Counted from the stretch's first letter, positions 34,381 through 45,045 are shown. The stretch: DNA of 64,000 bases from Petunia secreta (GCA_029990175.1 JARKIP010000064.1:10992001-11056000); one strand, 5' to 3'. Numbers and translations are program-made. The notes: a model not told the origin generated them from the sequence alone.

Positions 34381-34507
34381 AGGGGGAACTCAATGAAGAG
34401 AACCCCTCCAAAAATAGGCGTATACCACTAAATGCAGCGCGCACACGGTATTCTTTAGTAAAAGGCGAAAGAATAGTTCGCTTTGTGCTCACTGCGTGGC
34501 TGCGTGA
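34381..34507 (-). ncRNA. U5 spliceosomal snRNA
   Basis: U5 aligns the two exons in the spliceosome through its loop 1. On the - strand the invariant loop CGCCTTTTACTAAAG (34,467 to 34,453) sits in a stem formed by GAACTATTCTTT and AAAGAATACCGTG. The Sm-type site ATTTTTGG (34,415 to 34,408) and a 3' GGGGTTCTC...GAGTTCCCC hairpin follow. Length is about 127 nt if transcription starts about 26 nt from the TATA. The exact 5' end is inferred from that spacing. Confidence 0.85.
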
Positions 34508-34532
34508 GCTTTATTGAACTACCTTGCTATCA

Positions 34533-34582
34533 TTTTATATGAGAAAGTGTTTAGGATAGCATTTTCCTTTCCGGTGTGGGAG
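34533..34582 (-). promoter_or_regulatory. snRNA promoter of U5 (TATA + USE)
   Basis: TATA (ATATAAAA) at 34,533-34,540 and a USE-like CTCCCACACCG at 34,572-34,582 (two mismatches to the consensus). The gap is 31 nt, the same as in the neighbouring U1 and U2 promoters. Confidence 0.75.
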
Positions 34583-34973
34583 TAAATCTTATCTCCTTTT
34601 GTTGAAATTTATCAAGCATTATCTTCTTCAATCTTCATTGACATTTTTTAATTCGTTTTAGATTCAGTAATTCCTTTCAGTACTTGCTGATTGTGAAGTA
34701 ATACATGCCAAAAAGTTGTTCTATCTCCTTCATCATTTGGTTCGTTTAAGATTTGTTTTCTTTCAGCTCGTGAGGAAAAACTGGTTCACTTGGACTAAGT
34801 GGTTTAGAACTTCCTAATTCCTATAAAGGGTTTGTTCTATGTGCATAAAATTGGCAAAATCAACAAAAATTATCCATAACAGAGATGAATAAATTAAGCT
34901 AGCTTTTTAAAACACATTATTAATAAGTCCATACAAAAGAAGATAAGTGCAGAATATATTGGTTTAAGAATTG

Positions 34974-35135
34974 GGTAGGGGCCGCGCGAACGCAGGCCCC
35001 CACTGCAACAAATTATGACGTAGGTTCGACCACTTGGGCCGACCTTAAGCAGGCACCCCTTCAAAGTGCAATGGAGGTCACCAACCTAGGCCATAGGTCT
35101 TCTTGATCGCCTATTGACCCCGTCCAGGTAAGTAT
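34974..35135 (-). ncRNA. U1 spliceosomal snRNA, copy 2
   Basis: The - strand starts ATACTTACCTGGACGGGG and includes the GGCCTAGG stem, ATTGCACTT, the Sm region CATAATTTGTTG and the 3' hairpin around GCGTTCGCGCGGCCCCTACC. Length is about 162 nt. It is closer to the standard plant sequence than copy 1. Confidence 0.92.
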
Positions 35136-35159
35136 GTTTCATGTTGCTCCTTGCCATGC

Positions 35160-35211
35160 TTCTATACCCCCTCCACCTTCTCGTTTTTCTATTTGCCAGC
35201 CGATGAGGGAC
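35160..35211 (-). promoter_or_regulatory. snRNA promoter of U1 copy 2 (weak TATA + USE)
   Basis: A weak TATA (GTATAGAA) at 35,160-35,167 and USE GTCCCTCATCG at 35,201-35,211, with one mismatch in the conserved CCCAC core. Spacing (33 nt) is still of the Pol II kind. Expression may be reduced. Confidence 0.7.
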
Positions 35212-35858
35212 AATATCTGCTGCTTAAGCTATTCTCTGTAATACTAATTAATTACTACAGACTGTTTACAAATTTAAGATGCTTGATTGTTTATCCATAA
35301 ATTGTTTTAGATATACATATAATTGAGATGCAACTTCAATCTTAAAAACCATTGTTTTTCTTCTTTCACTCACTTTCACTATAACAAAGAGAGCAAATAC
35401 GTAAAAAGATAAAAGAGAGGAAGAATGAAACTGGATGGAGATTCAGGGTGTTGAAAAAGATTGAAGTAGTAGTCAACCTAAAAGAGAAAACATAATGTGC
35501 ACTTTGTCAGTTTATAGCAAAGTAACCAAAATCTGGAGGGAAACAACTATCAGAAGATGGACCTATCAATTTGAGTTATATTGTAATACACAATTTATCT
35601 TGTACTATTAGATAATTAATTTAGTCACGACTCACCTACTTGTGCACATTGTCAGTTTATAACAATTTAAACAAGAATTTCATTCGTAAATAAGTGGAAA
35701 AAATGTTGGTAAACGAAAAGATTTTCACAGCAGACTGTAGTTTGTCATTATTTATCTGCTTGAAATATTTCTAAGCTTATAACCTTAACTATTCACCATC
35801 ACCATTTCTACAAGACCAACTAGAACAGGAAACATGTAAGACATGTAAGATGATTTGG

Positions 35859-36089
35859 AGGTGCGCCAGGCCCGTGCAATAGTGCAACACATGAGAACCC
35901 AAGCAGCAAGCTACATTGATGGACTCTCAAAGTGCAACACATGAGAACCCAGGCAGCAAGCTACATTGATGGACTCTCCCCTTAAAAAATTGAGTTAATA
36001 TCATGTGGACCAATGACCCACATATCAAATATTAAACTGATAAGAACAGATACTACACTTGATCTTAGCCAAAAGGCCGAAAAAGGTAT
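35859..36089 (-). ncRNA. U2 spliceosomal snRNA variant with an internal 50-bp duplication
   Basis: U2 base-pairs with the intron branch site. The - strand 5' end ATACCTTTTTCGGCCTTTTGGCTAAG is a near-exact U2 start. The branch-site-pairing GTAGTA (36,056 to 36,051), the following TCTGTTCTTATCAGTTTAAT and the Sm site AATTTTTTAAG (35,992 to 35,982) are present, and the 3' end CGGGCCTGGCGCACC is the loop IV region. Between them a 50-bp unit occurs twice (35,881-35,930 and 35,931-35,980; three differences), giving about 231 nt instead of the usual about 196. The stem IIb/III part differs from standard U2 even without the duplication, so it may be a variant or a decaying copy. Confidence 0.85.
35881..35980 (-). 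repeat. tandem 50-bp duplication inside U2
   Basis: Two units, each starting AGTGCAACACATGAGAACCC on the + strand, differ at three positions. They cover the stem-loop III region of the snRNA. Confidence 0.95.
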
Positions 36090-36116
36090 GTTTTTCCTGG
36101 TTTATGGGGCTGCATC

Positions 36117-36166
36117 TTTTATAATGTCTCTCTACTTTTCGCTTATATCTCTCACCGATGTGGGAC
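36117..36166 (-). promoter_or_regulatory. snRNA promoter of U2 (TATA + perfect USE)
   Basis: TATA (TTATAAAA) at 36,117-36,124 (-28 to -35) and an exact USE, GTCCCACATCG, at 36,156-36,166. The 31-nt gap fits Pol II snRNA genes. The promoter is the best of the four, even though the U2 body is unusual. Confidence 0.88.
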
Positions 36167-36199
36167 TGGAGATACCAGAACCGTATTATTATTACAATC

Positions 36200-36720
36200 T
36201 TTAAGAAGGCTGCTTCATCTCTTCTATATCAATAGTTTTATGGAGCATTCCCCATTTTCTTGAAGGCATAAACCAAAGTCCTATAATAATAACACCATAA
36301 GTTTGAGCTCCATTGAATTGTTGAATATCAATCTTACTTTTTCGACCATTCTGGATGCTACATACGCTGTGAGCACATTATAGTATGTCTCCGAATCAAG
36401 GAACTCCACCCAAATTTCATATTTCAATAGGTATTATACTCTCTACACAGAACCAAACTGTTACAAAAAGCTTTAATCATTGAACTCAAGATTTTTAGCT
36501 TAGAACAGGGAGTCTTCCATGATATGGAAATACTGTAGAGCTTCAAATTAACCAGCTTCATTAGACCGAAAAACAACTTCATTTGGTTCGACACTTGCTT
36601 TTGACCTTTCCCAGAAGACATCAACTGCATCAAAAGACCTTCTCATCACGTACACTACTAGTGATTAGCGGAGAGGAAGCTAAGTACAATGGTTTAAACC
36701 TTACATCTCCTGCTTCAGCT
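36200..36720 (-). pseudogene. PPR protein pseudogene fragment, N-proximal part
   Basis: - strand reading gives AVDVFWERSKASVEPNEVVF (36,610 to 36,550), FEALQYFHIMED, then SSMIKAFCN and VEKVRLIFNNS, and finally SRKWGMLHKTIDIEEMKQ (36,275 to 36,206). This is the repeat order of a plant PPR protein (VEPNEVVFGSLINGF; EALQYFHMME; TSMIKAY; SEAKLIFN; AEEMKQ). Stops and frameshifts are frequent. It ends just before the U2 promoter. Confidence 0.65.
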
Positions 36721-36756
36721 AGGTGATCTCTCGCAGCATAGGACATCCTGATATAA

Positions 36757-37676
36757 CTAGTATACTTGCCCGTGCAAAGCGTGGTTATAAAGAATGAATA
36801 AATTATAGTTGAAACACATTGTCATTATTTTAATAAGAGAAAATAAATTTTTATTATTGGAACAGTTTTACATGATTATACTATTTTATCATTGTGTCAT
36901 TTAACATTAAATATAAAATTCTTTGACAAAAATGTAAGATATATTATGGGCGTAATATCGATGTTAATCTTGTGCTGATCTCTTATCTCCAAGTATGCTT
37001 TTTCTTTTTCAACTTCTTCAAGATGATTTCATCTCACTATTGTTATATATGTGTTGGTGCAACAACTTAGACATCTGATTACTACCTAGTCAAGCTCAGT
37101 TTTTATAACTGATAATAGGGATACATACATTGGTTTATGCTCCTCAAGATTCAAAACACCACTGAAAACTCTCAACATTTTCTTAGATGGGGCAAGGCCA
37201 TAAAAACATTGCCAAGGGGCACATCTAAATGTCATTTATTGTGATAAATTTTTATGGCCCATTTATTATATCTCTTTCTTTCTAAGGGCAGGATAGAGCT
37301 CCTTTGGGCTGTTTTGGAACTGTTCAGATTCTCAAAAAAAAAAAAAAAAAAAAAAAAAAAACAACCAAAGAAGTTTAGTTTCTAAGAGTTTCACTTGAAA
37401 GGCACCATCAGAGGAGAGGGAAAGAAGGAAATATGAGAATCTAGAGAACAAAAATCAGTAAGAGAATTGCCAAAAGTCATCTACCACAACACTACTAAAT
37501 TATGAATACATCTCATTGCTCTGTCCAACTATCATCATCCTAAGAATATTAACAAAAAAATGAATTTAATGCAGTATGATGTACTAATTTCATAATAAAA
37601 AGGAAATAAATTCTTACATGTGCTTAGCCAAGGCCCGCGGGTGCATAAGCTTCCAGATTAAAATGTGAAACCTATG
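36757..37676. other. intergenic; possible Helitron 3' end; 29-nt poly-A run
   Basis: On the - strand a degenerate hairpin (CCACGC TTT GCACGGG) is followed by AAGTATA and CTAG at 36,757-36,760 before T, the layout of a Helitron 3' end. The 5' end was not found. A poly-A run lies at about 37,333-37,361. No gene seen. Confidence 0.35.
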
Positions 37677-37877
37677 CCTAAAACTAGGGTCGTGCATTTT
37701 TCGGTTTAAATCGATAAATCGAACTGATAAAAAATTATTGGATTATTGGTATTGGGTTATTGGATTACCGATTATTTAATAGTTTGCAAAAAAGTTTAAT
37801 TGGGCTATCAGTTCAGCTTATGTATATAAAAATTAGTATACTTATTTACTTTTAATTGAAACTTGGAAACCTCAAAC

Positions 37878-38288
37878 TGATACAACCTTTGGGAGAACCA
37901 CACCCCAAAAGCTAGCTATTAAGGTGGAAGAGCCCAAGGCTATATAAGCCCACAACAGCCCTCATTTGGCTGATGTGGGACTCAAGTCCCATACATTTCA
38001 ATAGATCATAACAAACCACCACGCTTCGCAACTGTCGTCCTCGACGGCTGTGCGCTAGACATTTTCTAGCCCCGGGCGAACACTGCAATGCTGGCGTCAC
38101 CATCCAAGGCACAGTGTACGTAGGGTGGTGAGTGGCTCTGATACCATTGATACAACCTTGGGAGAACCACACCCCAAAAGCTAGCTATTAAGGTGGGAAA
38201 GCCCAAGGCTATATAAGCCCCACAACAACCCCTCATTTGGCCGATGTGGGACTCAAGTCTCATACATTGCAATAGATCATATATAACA
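37878..38288 (-). mobile_element. TRIM (terminal-repeat retrotransposon in miniature), complete
   Basis: 411 bp: two direct LTRs of 136 bp (37,878-38,013) and 141 bp (38,148-38,288) around 134 bp of non-coding interior. The flanks are a perfect 5-bp TSD, CAAAC, at 37,873-37,877 and 38,289-38,293. On the - strand the LTR runs TGTTAT...TATCA, and TGGTATCAGAGCC (initiator-Met primer site) follows one base after the 5' LTR (38,146 downward). There is no coding capacity. The LTRs are about 90% alike, with several small indels. Confidence 0.92.
38209..38252 (-). promoter_or_regulatory. USE + TATA in the TRIM 5' LTR with Pol III-type spacing
   Basis: The - strand LTR holds GTCCCACATCG (38,252 to 38,242), a perfect plant snRNA USE, and CTTATATA (38,217 to 38,210), separated by 24 nt. 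The other LTR has GTCCCACATCA (37,981 to 37,971) and CTTATATA (37,948 to 37,941), with a 22-nt gap. Pol III snRNA genes such as U6 use a gap about one helical turn shorter than Pol II ones. Confidence 0.6.
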
Positions 38289-38776
38289 CAAACCCTACTC
38301 TTCTTTGACTTGTGCAGCTTTCAGTTCATCTCCTCCATTTCAAATACCAATTTACTATTTCACTCCTCGCCAACAATGAAGCAAATTTGAATCTGTTGCC
38401 GGTTGGTAGTTTGAATATGGCGAATGCTTTAAGAGGCATTTAAATCCGTTGTGACAATGAAGCCGATTTTGTATTGGATACAACTATTATTTAATAAGTG
38501 ATTATTTTATAATTGTTAGGCTTAAGTTTCTTAATGGTTAAACCGAAAACCGAACAGATAAGAACCTAAAACCGATAAATCGAAAACCGAAAACCGATAC
38601 TTTAATGGTTCAGTTATTGGTTTAACACTTTTAAAAATTGAAAGCCGATAGTCCAAACTGATAAGGTTCAAAACCGAACCGAACCGACCTATAAATACCC
38701 CTACCTAAAAATCTCCACTATGACACACCAAAATGACCTAAAATTATGGAATATACGATTGTCACGAAAACTAATA

Positions 38777-39035
38777 CTCCCTCCGTTTCAAAAAAGATGA
38801 ACGTTTTCGCTTTTCGAGAGTCAAACTGGATGAACTTTTACCAACAATTTAAGATGATTTTTTTCATCATATTGATATGGGAAGAGTTGCATGTTATAGT
38901 ACTTTTTGTATAGTTTTTTAATATGCAAATTTTTATTTGAAAATATTAATTTGATATAGTCTAATTTAGATTCAAAGATTAGTTAAATTGACTTTCAAAA
39001 AGCGAAAAGGTTCATCATTTTTTAAACTGATGGAG
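38777..39035. mobile_element. Stowaway MITE with TA target duplication
   Basis: The left end CTCCCTCCGTTTCAAAAAAG and the inverted right end CTCCATCAGTTTAAAAAATG form the TIRs. Subterminal GATGAACGTTTTCGCTTTT / AAAAGCGAAAAGGTTCATC are also inverted. TA duplications lie at 38,775-38,776 and 39,036-39,037. 259 bp. Confidence 0.88.
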
Positions 39036-39255
39036 TACAATGCATTTCTACCATTTCAGAATAGAGTTTAAGTTCTATGCATCGTTGGTGTACAAAAAAA
39101 TTGTACACTATCAGGTAAGTTTTACCTACTATAGCAGGTTACTATCTCTTTTCTTATTAAAAAAAAAAAAAAATTAAACACCTTTTTTTTAATTCTTTTT
39201 TCTATCCTTTCTATACAATCAAACCTTTCCTCTTCAATTATGGGTATCAAACGAG

Positions 39256-40098
39256 TAGGGGTCTACCCGTTAAATCTGGACCCGAACCCACTAAAATCCG
39301 ACCCTACCCGGACTCGCAAAAATCCGTATGTGGACCCGTAAACCCCCTAAAATACCCCCTACCAATACGAGTATGTTTTTCTTAAGGAATACCGTACCCG
39401 TTAAGACTCGATAAATTTAGCAGGTATTAATGGTATTAACGGATATACCCGTATCCGTTAAAAAATATATAGAGATATTAGAAATCAGACCGTTAGCAAA
39501 CGATCAACCAACTTTTTGAGACGTTCGAAAGACTTGGTGATACCCGCCACTCTTTGGGTAGTAATGCTTTGGATGTTCTAGTTTGTTTACGAGACTGGAT
39601 TATATCGGAACGAAGAAATCAAGGAATTGATGATTCACTAGAACAAGATGATAACCTTGAAGAAATTCTATTAAGTGACTACAGTCAAGCACCATCAATG
39701 ACACCTTCACCGGAGCACGAGGAAAATGATATAGAAGAAATTATACAAAAAATTAGGCATATTTAAGTTTGAAATTTGAATTTGCATTATCTAATTTTGA
39801 TGTTGCACTTTTTAAATTTGAAAGTTTAATGTTCAAAACTTTAATAGTTCACGTATCTTAATAAAAGTAAGTCTTTGAGCTTTTTCTATCATTCATCTTC
39901 TTTTAAAAAAAAAAAAAAATTGTTTTAAGTATTTAAACTAATATTATTAAAAAATAAAATAAAAATATGGATCCAGACCCGATTTGTTATGATCCGAACC
40001 CGTACACGTACCCACTAAGACCCGGACCCGTACGGATAATTTTTTTCTACCCAAAATCCGGACCCATTAAGAACCCGTAAGTTAAATACGTACCCCTA
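39256..40098 (+). mobile_element. hAT element remnant
   Basis: Ends TAGGGGTC and, inverted, TAGGGGTACG, with subterminal arrays of GGACCCG / ACCCGTA in opposing orientation on the two sides. The interior codes for the end of a hAT transposase. No matching 8-bp flanks were found, so the exact borders or its integrity are uncertain. Confidence 0.6.
39554..39766 (+). pseudogene. hAT transposase C-terminal fragment
   Basis: The 70-codon frame contains NALDVLVCLRDWIISERR followed by an acidic tail, resembling the C-terminal dimerisation (hATC) region of plant hAT transposases, where an ALVC-DW block is conserved. No DDE core or zinc finger is present. Confidence 0.6.
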
Positions 40099-41176
40099 AT
40101 CCAGGAGGTTTACAATATTACAATCCAAACTCATGCCCATATACCCATTAAACACCCATATCTTCAGTCTCTTAAATAAGCTATCCATCTTCTCTCCTGT
40201 GGCTTCTTCTACCACAAAAAAAATATGCCTCTCTTTTGCATTCAAATCTCATTTGCCTCTTATCTTGGAGTTCATCAAAGCTTGCCATTGTAGAATATCT
40301 AACAGTAATTAAACTTCAACTTATTGAGTTCCTTCTAAGTAATCTATAGAGTAGACCCTTTGAATAGAAAAAATGATAAAATATTTTGAAAATTACTCAA
40401 CACCTGCAATGATGGAACTCCGCGGACTTAGACACAGTGAAAGCAAACGAAATCAAATTGATGACACATCAGTTTTAAAGTAAAAGAATACTTTATTGAT
40501 TTTACCATATTTTTGAAAAATCGCAAAAGCGTGGCATGAAAATTTCAGAACTTGGTACATAATGTTGGAAAATGAATCATTAATCAATTTTGATTATTAA
40601 GTCAACTTGGGAATAATTTTGGTTAGAGTAGGAGTAGGATTCAATTTGCCTTTAATGATTTTAATTAGTATTAAATTAGTAGTTAAAAAAGGTAATACAA
40701 TATTAGCACTTAACAAAATTAATGTGGTTACCTTTAAAATGTAAATTTTTTTATACACTGGTGCATAGAACTTAAAATCTTATACATATACTAAATATTT
40801 ACTTTTCCTTGTCCAAACTTTTTCTAATCACAATATTAATACAAAAATAGAGGTGATCTTTAATATTAAATTTACTGTCTTAAAATAGTGAATATCTCTT
40901 TCCTAAAATAAAGAATTTCAACCATCCATAAAAGATGAGATGCTTTATTATAGGTAACAAATTTAAATTGGGGAGAGAAATAGCTAGTGTATCATTTTCA
41001 CTTCAATTTTTTTTTTTTTTTAGTTTTAGTTGCAAAATATAATTTTTTTATCTATATATCGTTATATACTTATGTATTGATATTATGTTATTTTATATAT
41101 GACATATATTGATATTGATTGAATAAATATTATATATACAATATATTTAAATATTATAATATTTATTAAAAATGTA

Positions 41177-41222
<46 letters not shown>

Positions 41223-43695
41223 CTCCCTCCAAATTTACCTTAGTAACACTTAGTTCCCTTGTGGTTTGAGAAATTACAACTACCTCCCTTATTTTTATTT
41301 TTTGTAACTAAACTAGTTTTAAGGGCCATTTATTTTTATTAAGATTAAGACATATGAATCTGAATGTACATCTAAATATTAAGATATTGTCATTAAACCT
41401 GCACATTGAATTATTAAGAGTGTTTTTTTTTGGTATAATGATATAATCTGAATGTGTACATATTATTATATTTAAATTTAAATGTAATTAATATACAATT
41501 CAAATAAAAAGTATTTTGAGTATAATATTAATAAATTATTAGAGGAAATCTTAGCTTTAAAAGCTGAGTCATTACTTAATCAAAGCAATTTGTTAGAAAT
41601 TCAGTAACTTTCGTCTTTGTAATGGAGGATCTCCATTCGATTCAAATTTATCACTTTTATGCTCCCTCGATTTTAGACCGTTCAGCCATTAAAATCCACC
41701 ATCTTATCAAACACCTTCTTGTACTTGTTGTCACTATTCTTCTCAAATTAAATTTTAAAATAGGTGTTTTTAAACTCCAGAGCTAAATTACCATTTAAAA
41801 ATAGAATCAAGATTGAAATTTCCAATCCCAAAATACCCTGTAAATCTTCAAAACTTATAGTTCAATATGAAAGATACTAACAGTTGAAAGTGAAGAGGAA
41901 GAGGCGTGGAGTAGTTATCTGAAAGAAACATGGAGCAAAATTTTTCCCAAAAAAAAGTGGTGAAATTGTTTTTCGAAAAAGAAGCCGTCATTTTAAAAAT
42001 CTGAATGATGTACAGACATTACTAAACATCTGATTCGGACAGATTTGTTAAGTGATATTAAGTGATTGAATATAAAAAAATAAACACACTTAATGGATAG
42101 TTATCTTAATTATTGAGATTCAGATCCTCATTAAGTGCAAACAAATGAGGCCTATGATCTTTATATTTCAAGTTTACCCTTTAGTAATCTTGCCATTACT
42201 TCTTATATCCTAGTAAATACATGTGAAATTGTATTTCTGATAGCTGGAGAGCCACACTTTCGTTTTCCTCTAATTTTTATTCTACTTCTTTTTGTTTTTC
42301 TTAATCGCCAAAGAAAAATATTCGAGAATATTAGTTGTGTTACAACATTGGGTTTCTGCACGTATATTCTAATAAATCTTTTGCAATTGATTCTGGTTTT
42401 GATGAATAAGATGCCGACTCCACGAATTAAAAAAAGAAGTTGACAAATGTCTAATATATATAAGCGGCACTTGCCCTGTACGAACACTGCACTAACAATG
42501 TGTACATTTTGCTTTGAAGATATGTACATTTAGCGACGTTTGACCGAAAACTTTGCAGCTTTTAAACAATTCAAAAGGGCACCCCATAATTTTTCTCTGG
42601 TGGATGACACGTGTATTCTCTGTTGGACAAATAGATTTCACTTCCTACTTTCCATTGAACTTCACGTCCCAAAACCATTTGCCAATTTCTTCCATCTTTA
42701 TTACATTTCTCTAAGCTCTGTTTCTCCTGTTCAAATTTCACGAGCTTCTCTTTGGTGTTGATCTTGCAATTTATGTAGAGTTTGGATATGAAAAATTCTC
42801 AAAACCCGGGAAGGCGATATAGGATATTTTCCAGGTTCAAATAGAGATTCCAACACTGATAGGTAAGTTCAAGTTTTTCTTTATTTTATTGGGAAAATCA
42901 ACTGCTTCATTCCTCTAACTTGAACCCAAAATTCCTATTTATTTTGCTAAAGTAATTCCAAGTACATGCATTTTTTATTTCTCCGGTAATTACCCCACTA
43001 ATTTCTCTAAACTTGCAGAGATATCTCTTTAGTTGAATTTTTTGTATTGCCAGTTATTCCAGATATATTAAGACTAGCTGATTGAGAGAAGAATATCTAA
43101 ATGTTAGTCGTAAGATGTATGACTTAATCTTGCATTAATTGCCATAGTTTCTGCGACACATTCTTTGTTCATTATGCATGGCACCTTATTGTAATTTTTT
43201 CCTTTATTTTGATCTCAGATTAAGACTTTTTTCTCTAGAATATTGATTGACAACTCTGTATAGCTTTGGCCAACGTTGATCAATAGAAATTTATCCCTTT
43301 CTTAATATGAAAGATAATTGCAAACAATGATGGAAAGATATTGGCGGAGTTCCTTGTGAATGAACAAATAAAGAAAAGTTCATCTGTTATTCTGATGTCA
43401 AATGTCCCTCTAAATGTTTGGAAATTATTTCTAACCAGAAATAAATAAATAAATATATAAATAAGAACCAACTGAAAGAATCCCAGAAAAGACCCGACGA
43501 ATGCAACTAAAAAGGGAGGAAAGGGAGGATTTCAAAGTGCAGAAAATAAAATATAAAGAAAAAATTTCTCAGGTTACTGAATTCATTTTATTTTTCATGT
43601 ATTTTATCACCAAATCGAAAGTTATTTCTAAACTCATATATATAACAGAGGGCAATCACACAGTTAGAAATGGCATCAACGGTGGAAAATAAGAC
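40099..43695. other. intergenic AT-rich sequence; possible TIR element and possible untranslated first exon
   Basis: Mostly featureless. A TA microsatellite lies at about 41,176-41,219. Ends GGGCCATTTATTTTTATTAAG (41,323) and, inverted, GGCCTCATTTGTTTGCACTTAATG (to 42,153) may bound a degraded TIR element. Around 42,600-42,861 the texture changes to a mixed-composition, pyrimidine-containing leader ending GATAG|GTAAGTTC, a good splice donor, but no downstream coding exon was found. Confidence 0.4.
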
Positions 43696-45040
43696 TGTTG
43701 CTCCCAAACGCACACGCAAGTATACGTGGTCGACAAGTAATAAAGTGATAAGATGAGTATCGTTCCCACGAGGACTATGCAGACTGAGTTCTAGCAAACA
43801 ATTTATTTAAACTATTCAGGGATCTTTTTCCAATAGTGATGATTTTGTTAACTAAAGAACAGTAATTAAATGGTAGAAGTGAATTCAAGCAATGGAGCAA
43901 AACTTGGTTGTTATCAGTAATAAGGAGACGGTCCAGGGTCAGAGTTACGAACAATCCAGTTGAGTTTTCCAATTGATTCCACTTCTTAAATCCCGGGTTA
44001 CTAACTAACAGATTAAATGTACCCGTGAAAACCTTTCAGTTCTTCACGGTCTATGCAGGCTACTCCAATCCCTATATGTCTATGGGTTGAATCACGTGCA
44101 CGCATTAACGGATTCTGTAATTAGTTAAACTAGGCGAGCAAGTATATGTCTATCCTACTCACAAATTGGTTCCCCGATGCCCGGGTTCACAAACTAGTCC
44201 TATTCTTTCTTATTACGTAATTAAATTCCCTCTTTCGAGTTCAATCTAAAAACCATAGATGATGCGTAATAATCGGGCCCTGACAATTACACAAGTGAAA
44301 TCAAGAAAGAATAAGCAACCCGTAATGGAATTCAATTAATGGAAATCAATCTTCAAACATCAACCTTCATGAAATACTCTAACCCTAGAACGATAGAATT
44401 AGCTACGCATACTCATAATAACAACACAAGGAATTGATGAAATAATGAAATAATGATGTAATAGATTAATGGAGGGAAGAAAAACCCTTGTCTTGATGTT
44501 ATGAGCTCTCAAATTTGCTCCACAGTCTAAACTCCTATGAAAAACTAAGTAAAAGAGTATTTATAGAGTTTACAAACACCTAGTAATAAGTTAGACCCAA
44601 GCCTAGACGAAATAGGATATAAAAACGCGCACAAGGGGCGCTATAACGGGCGCCCCGCGCCTCGGAACGCGCGAGGACAACCAGAGGACGCCACAGACTC
44701 TTCCGCTTTGGGCATGCGGCGCATGGGCAACCGCGCCCAACCCCTGCGCGCTACGGGTGGCGCGGCGCGGAGCCCACGGCGCCCAGCCAATCTCCTTCTT
44801 CTTTGGTCCGAAATCGTGTCCTTGTCATGCCTTCGTGTGCTCGATCCAATCCTCAATCAAAATCCAATCTTTTCTTGCTCAATCATGCTCTTAAAAGCTC
44901 CAATTACACTGCGTAACAACCTACACACGCACGACATAAAATCAGTGTAAAACCACATTCATAAACCATAAAACGAGCGAATAAAGTATTAAAACGTGAG
45001 GAAATATTAAGGAAATATAGGCATAAAATGCCAAACATCA
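43696..45040 (-). mobile_element. solo LTR
   Basis: 1,345 bp, TG...CA on either strand, with a perfect 5-bp TSD AAGAC at 43,691-43,695 and 45,041-45,045. A TATA-type box (CTCTATAAATAC) on the - strand near 44,565 suggests - orientation. A GC-rich block (44,636-44,790) contains GGCGCTATAACGGGCGCC. No internal coding region or second LTR. It has no similarity I can see to the other LTRs here. Confidence 0.8.
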
Positions 45041-45045
45041 AAGAC

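Larger units (their letters stand above)
37685..38703. mobile_element. hAT-like MITE interrupted by a TRIM
   Basis: Ends TAGGGTCGTG and, inverted, TAGGGGTATT. The flanks are an 8-bp duplication with one mismatch, CCTAAAAC at 37,677-37,684 and CCTAAAAA at 38,704-38,711. Subterminal CGGTTTAAA / ACCGAACCGACC motifs are frequent. Without the inserted TRIM its length is about 600 bp. A partial second copy lies at 13,186-13,525. Confidence 0.75.

Noticed and set aside
33541..35135. The similar pair at 33.5 and 35.0 kb looked like a SINE family, with a box-B-like GGTTCGACCAC.
   Set aside because: Read on the - strand both are full U1 snRNAs with the exact 5' end ATACTTACCTGG, Sm site and snRNA promoter.
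37878..38288. Cassandra-type TRIM with 5S rRNA promoter.
   Set aside because: No 5S-like internal promoter (A box/C box) is visible in either LTR.
42135..42443. 102-codon hydrophobic ORF.
   Set aside because: T-rich sequence gives Phe/Leu/Ile-rich translations by chance; the opposite strand has an ORF of equal length, and there is no domain.
44641..44950. Two overlapping ORFs on opposite strands in the GC-rich block.
   Set aside because: They lie in the solo LTR and have Arg/Ala-rich composition from GC content only.
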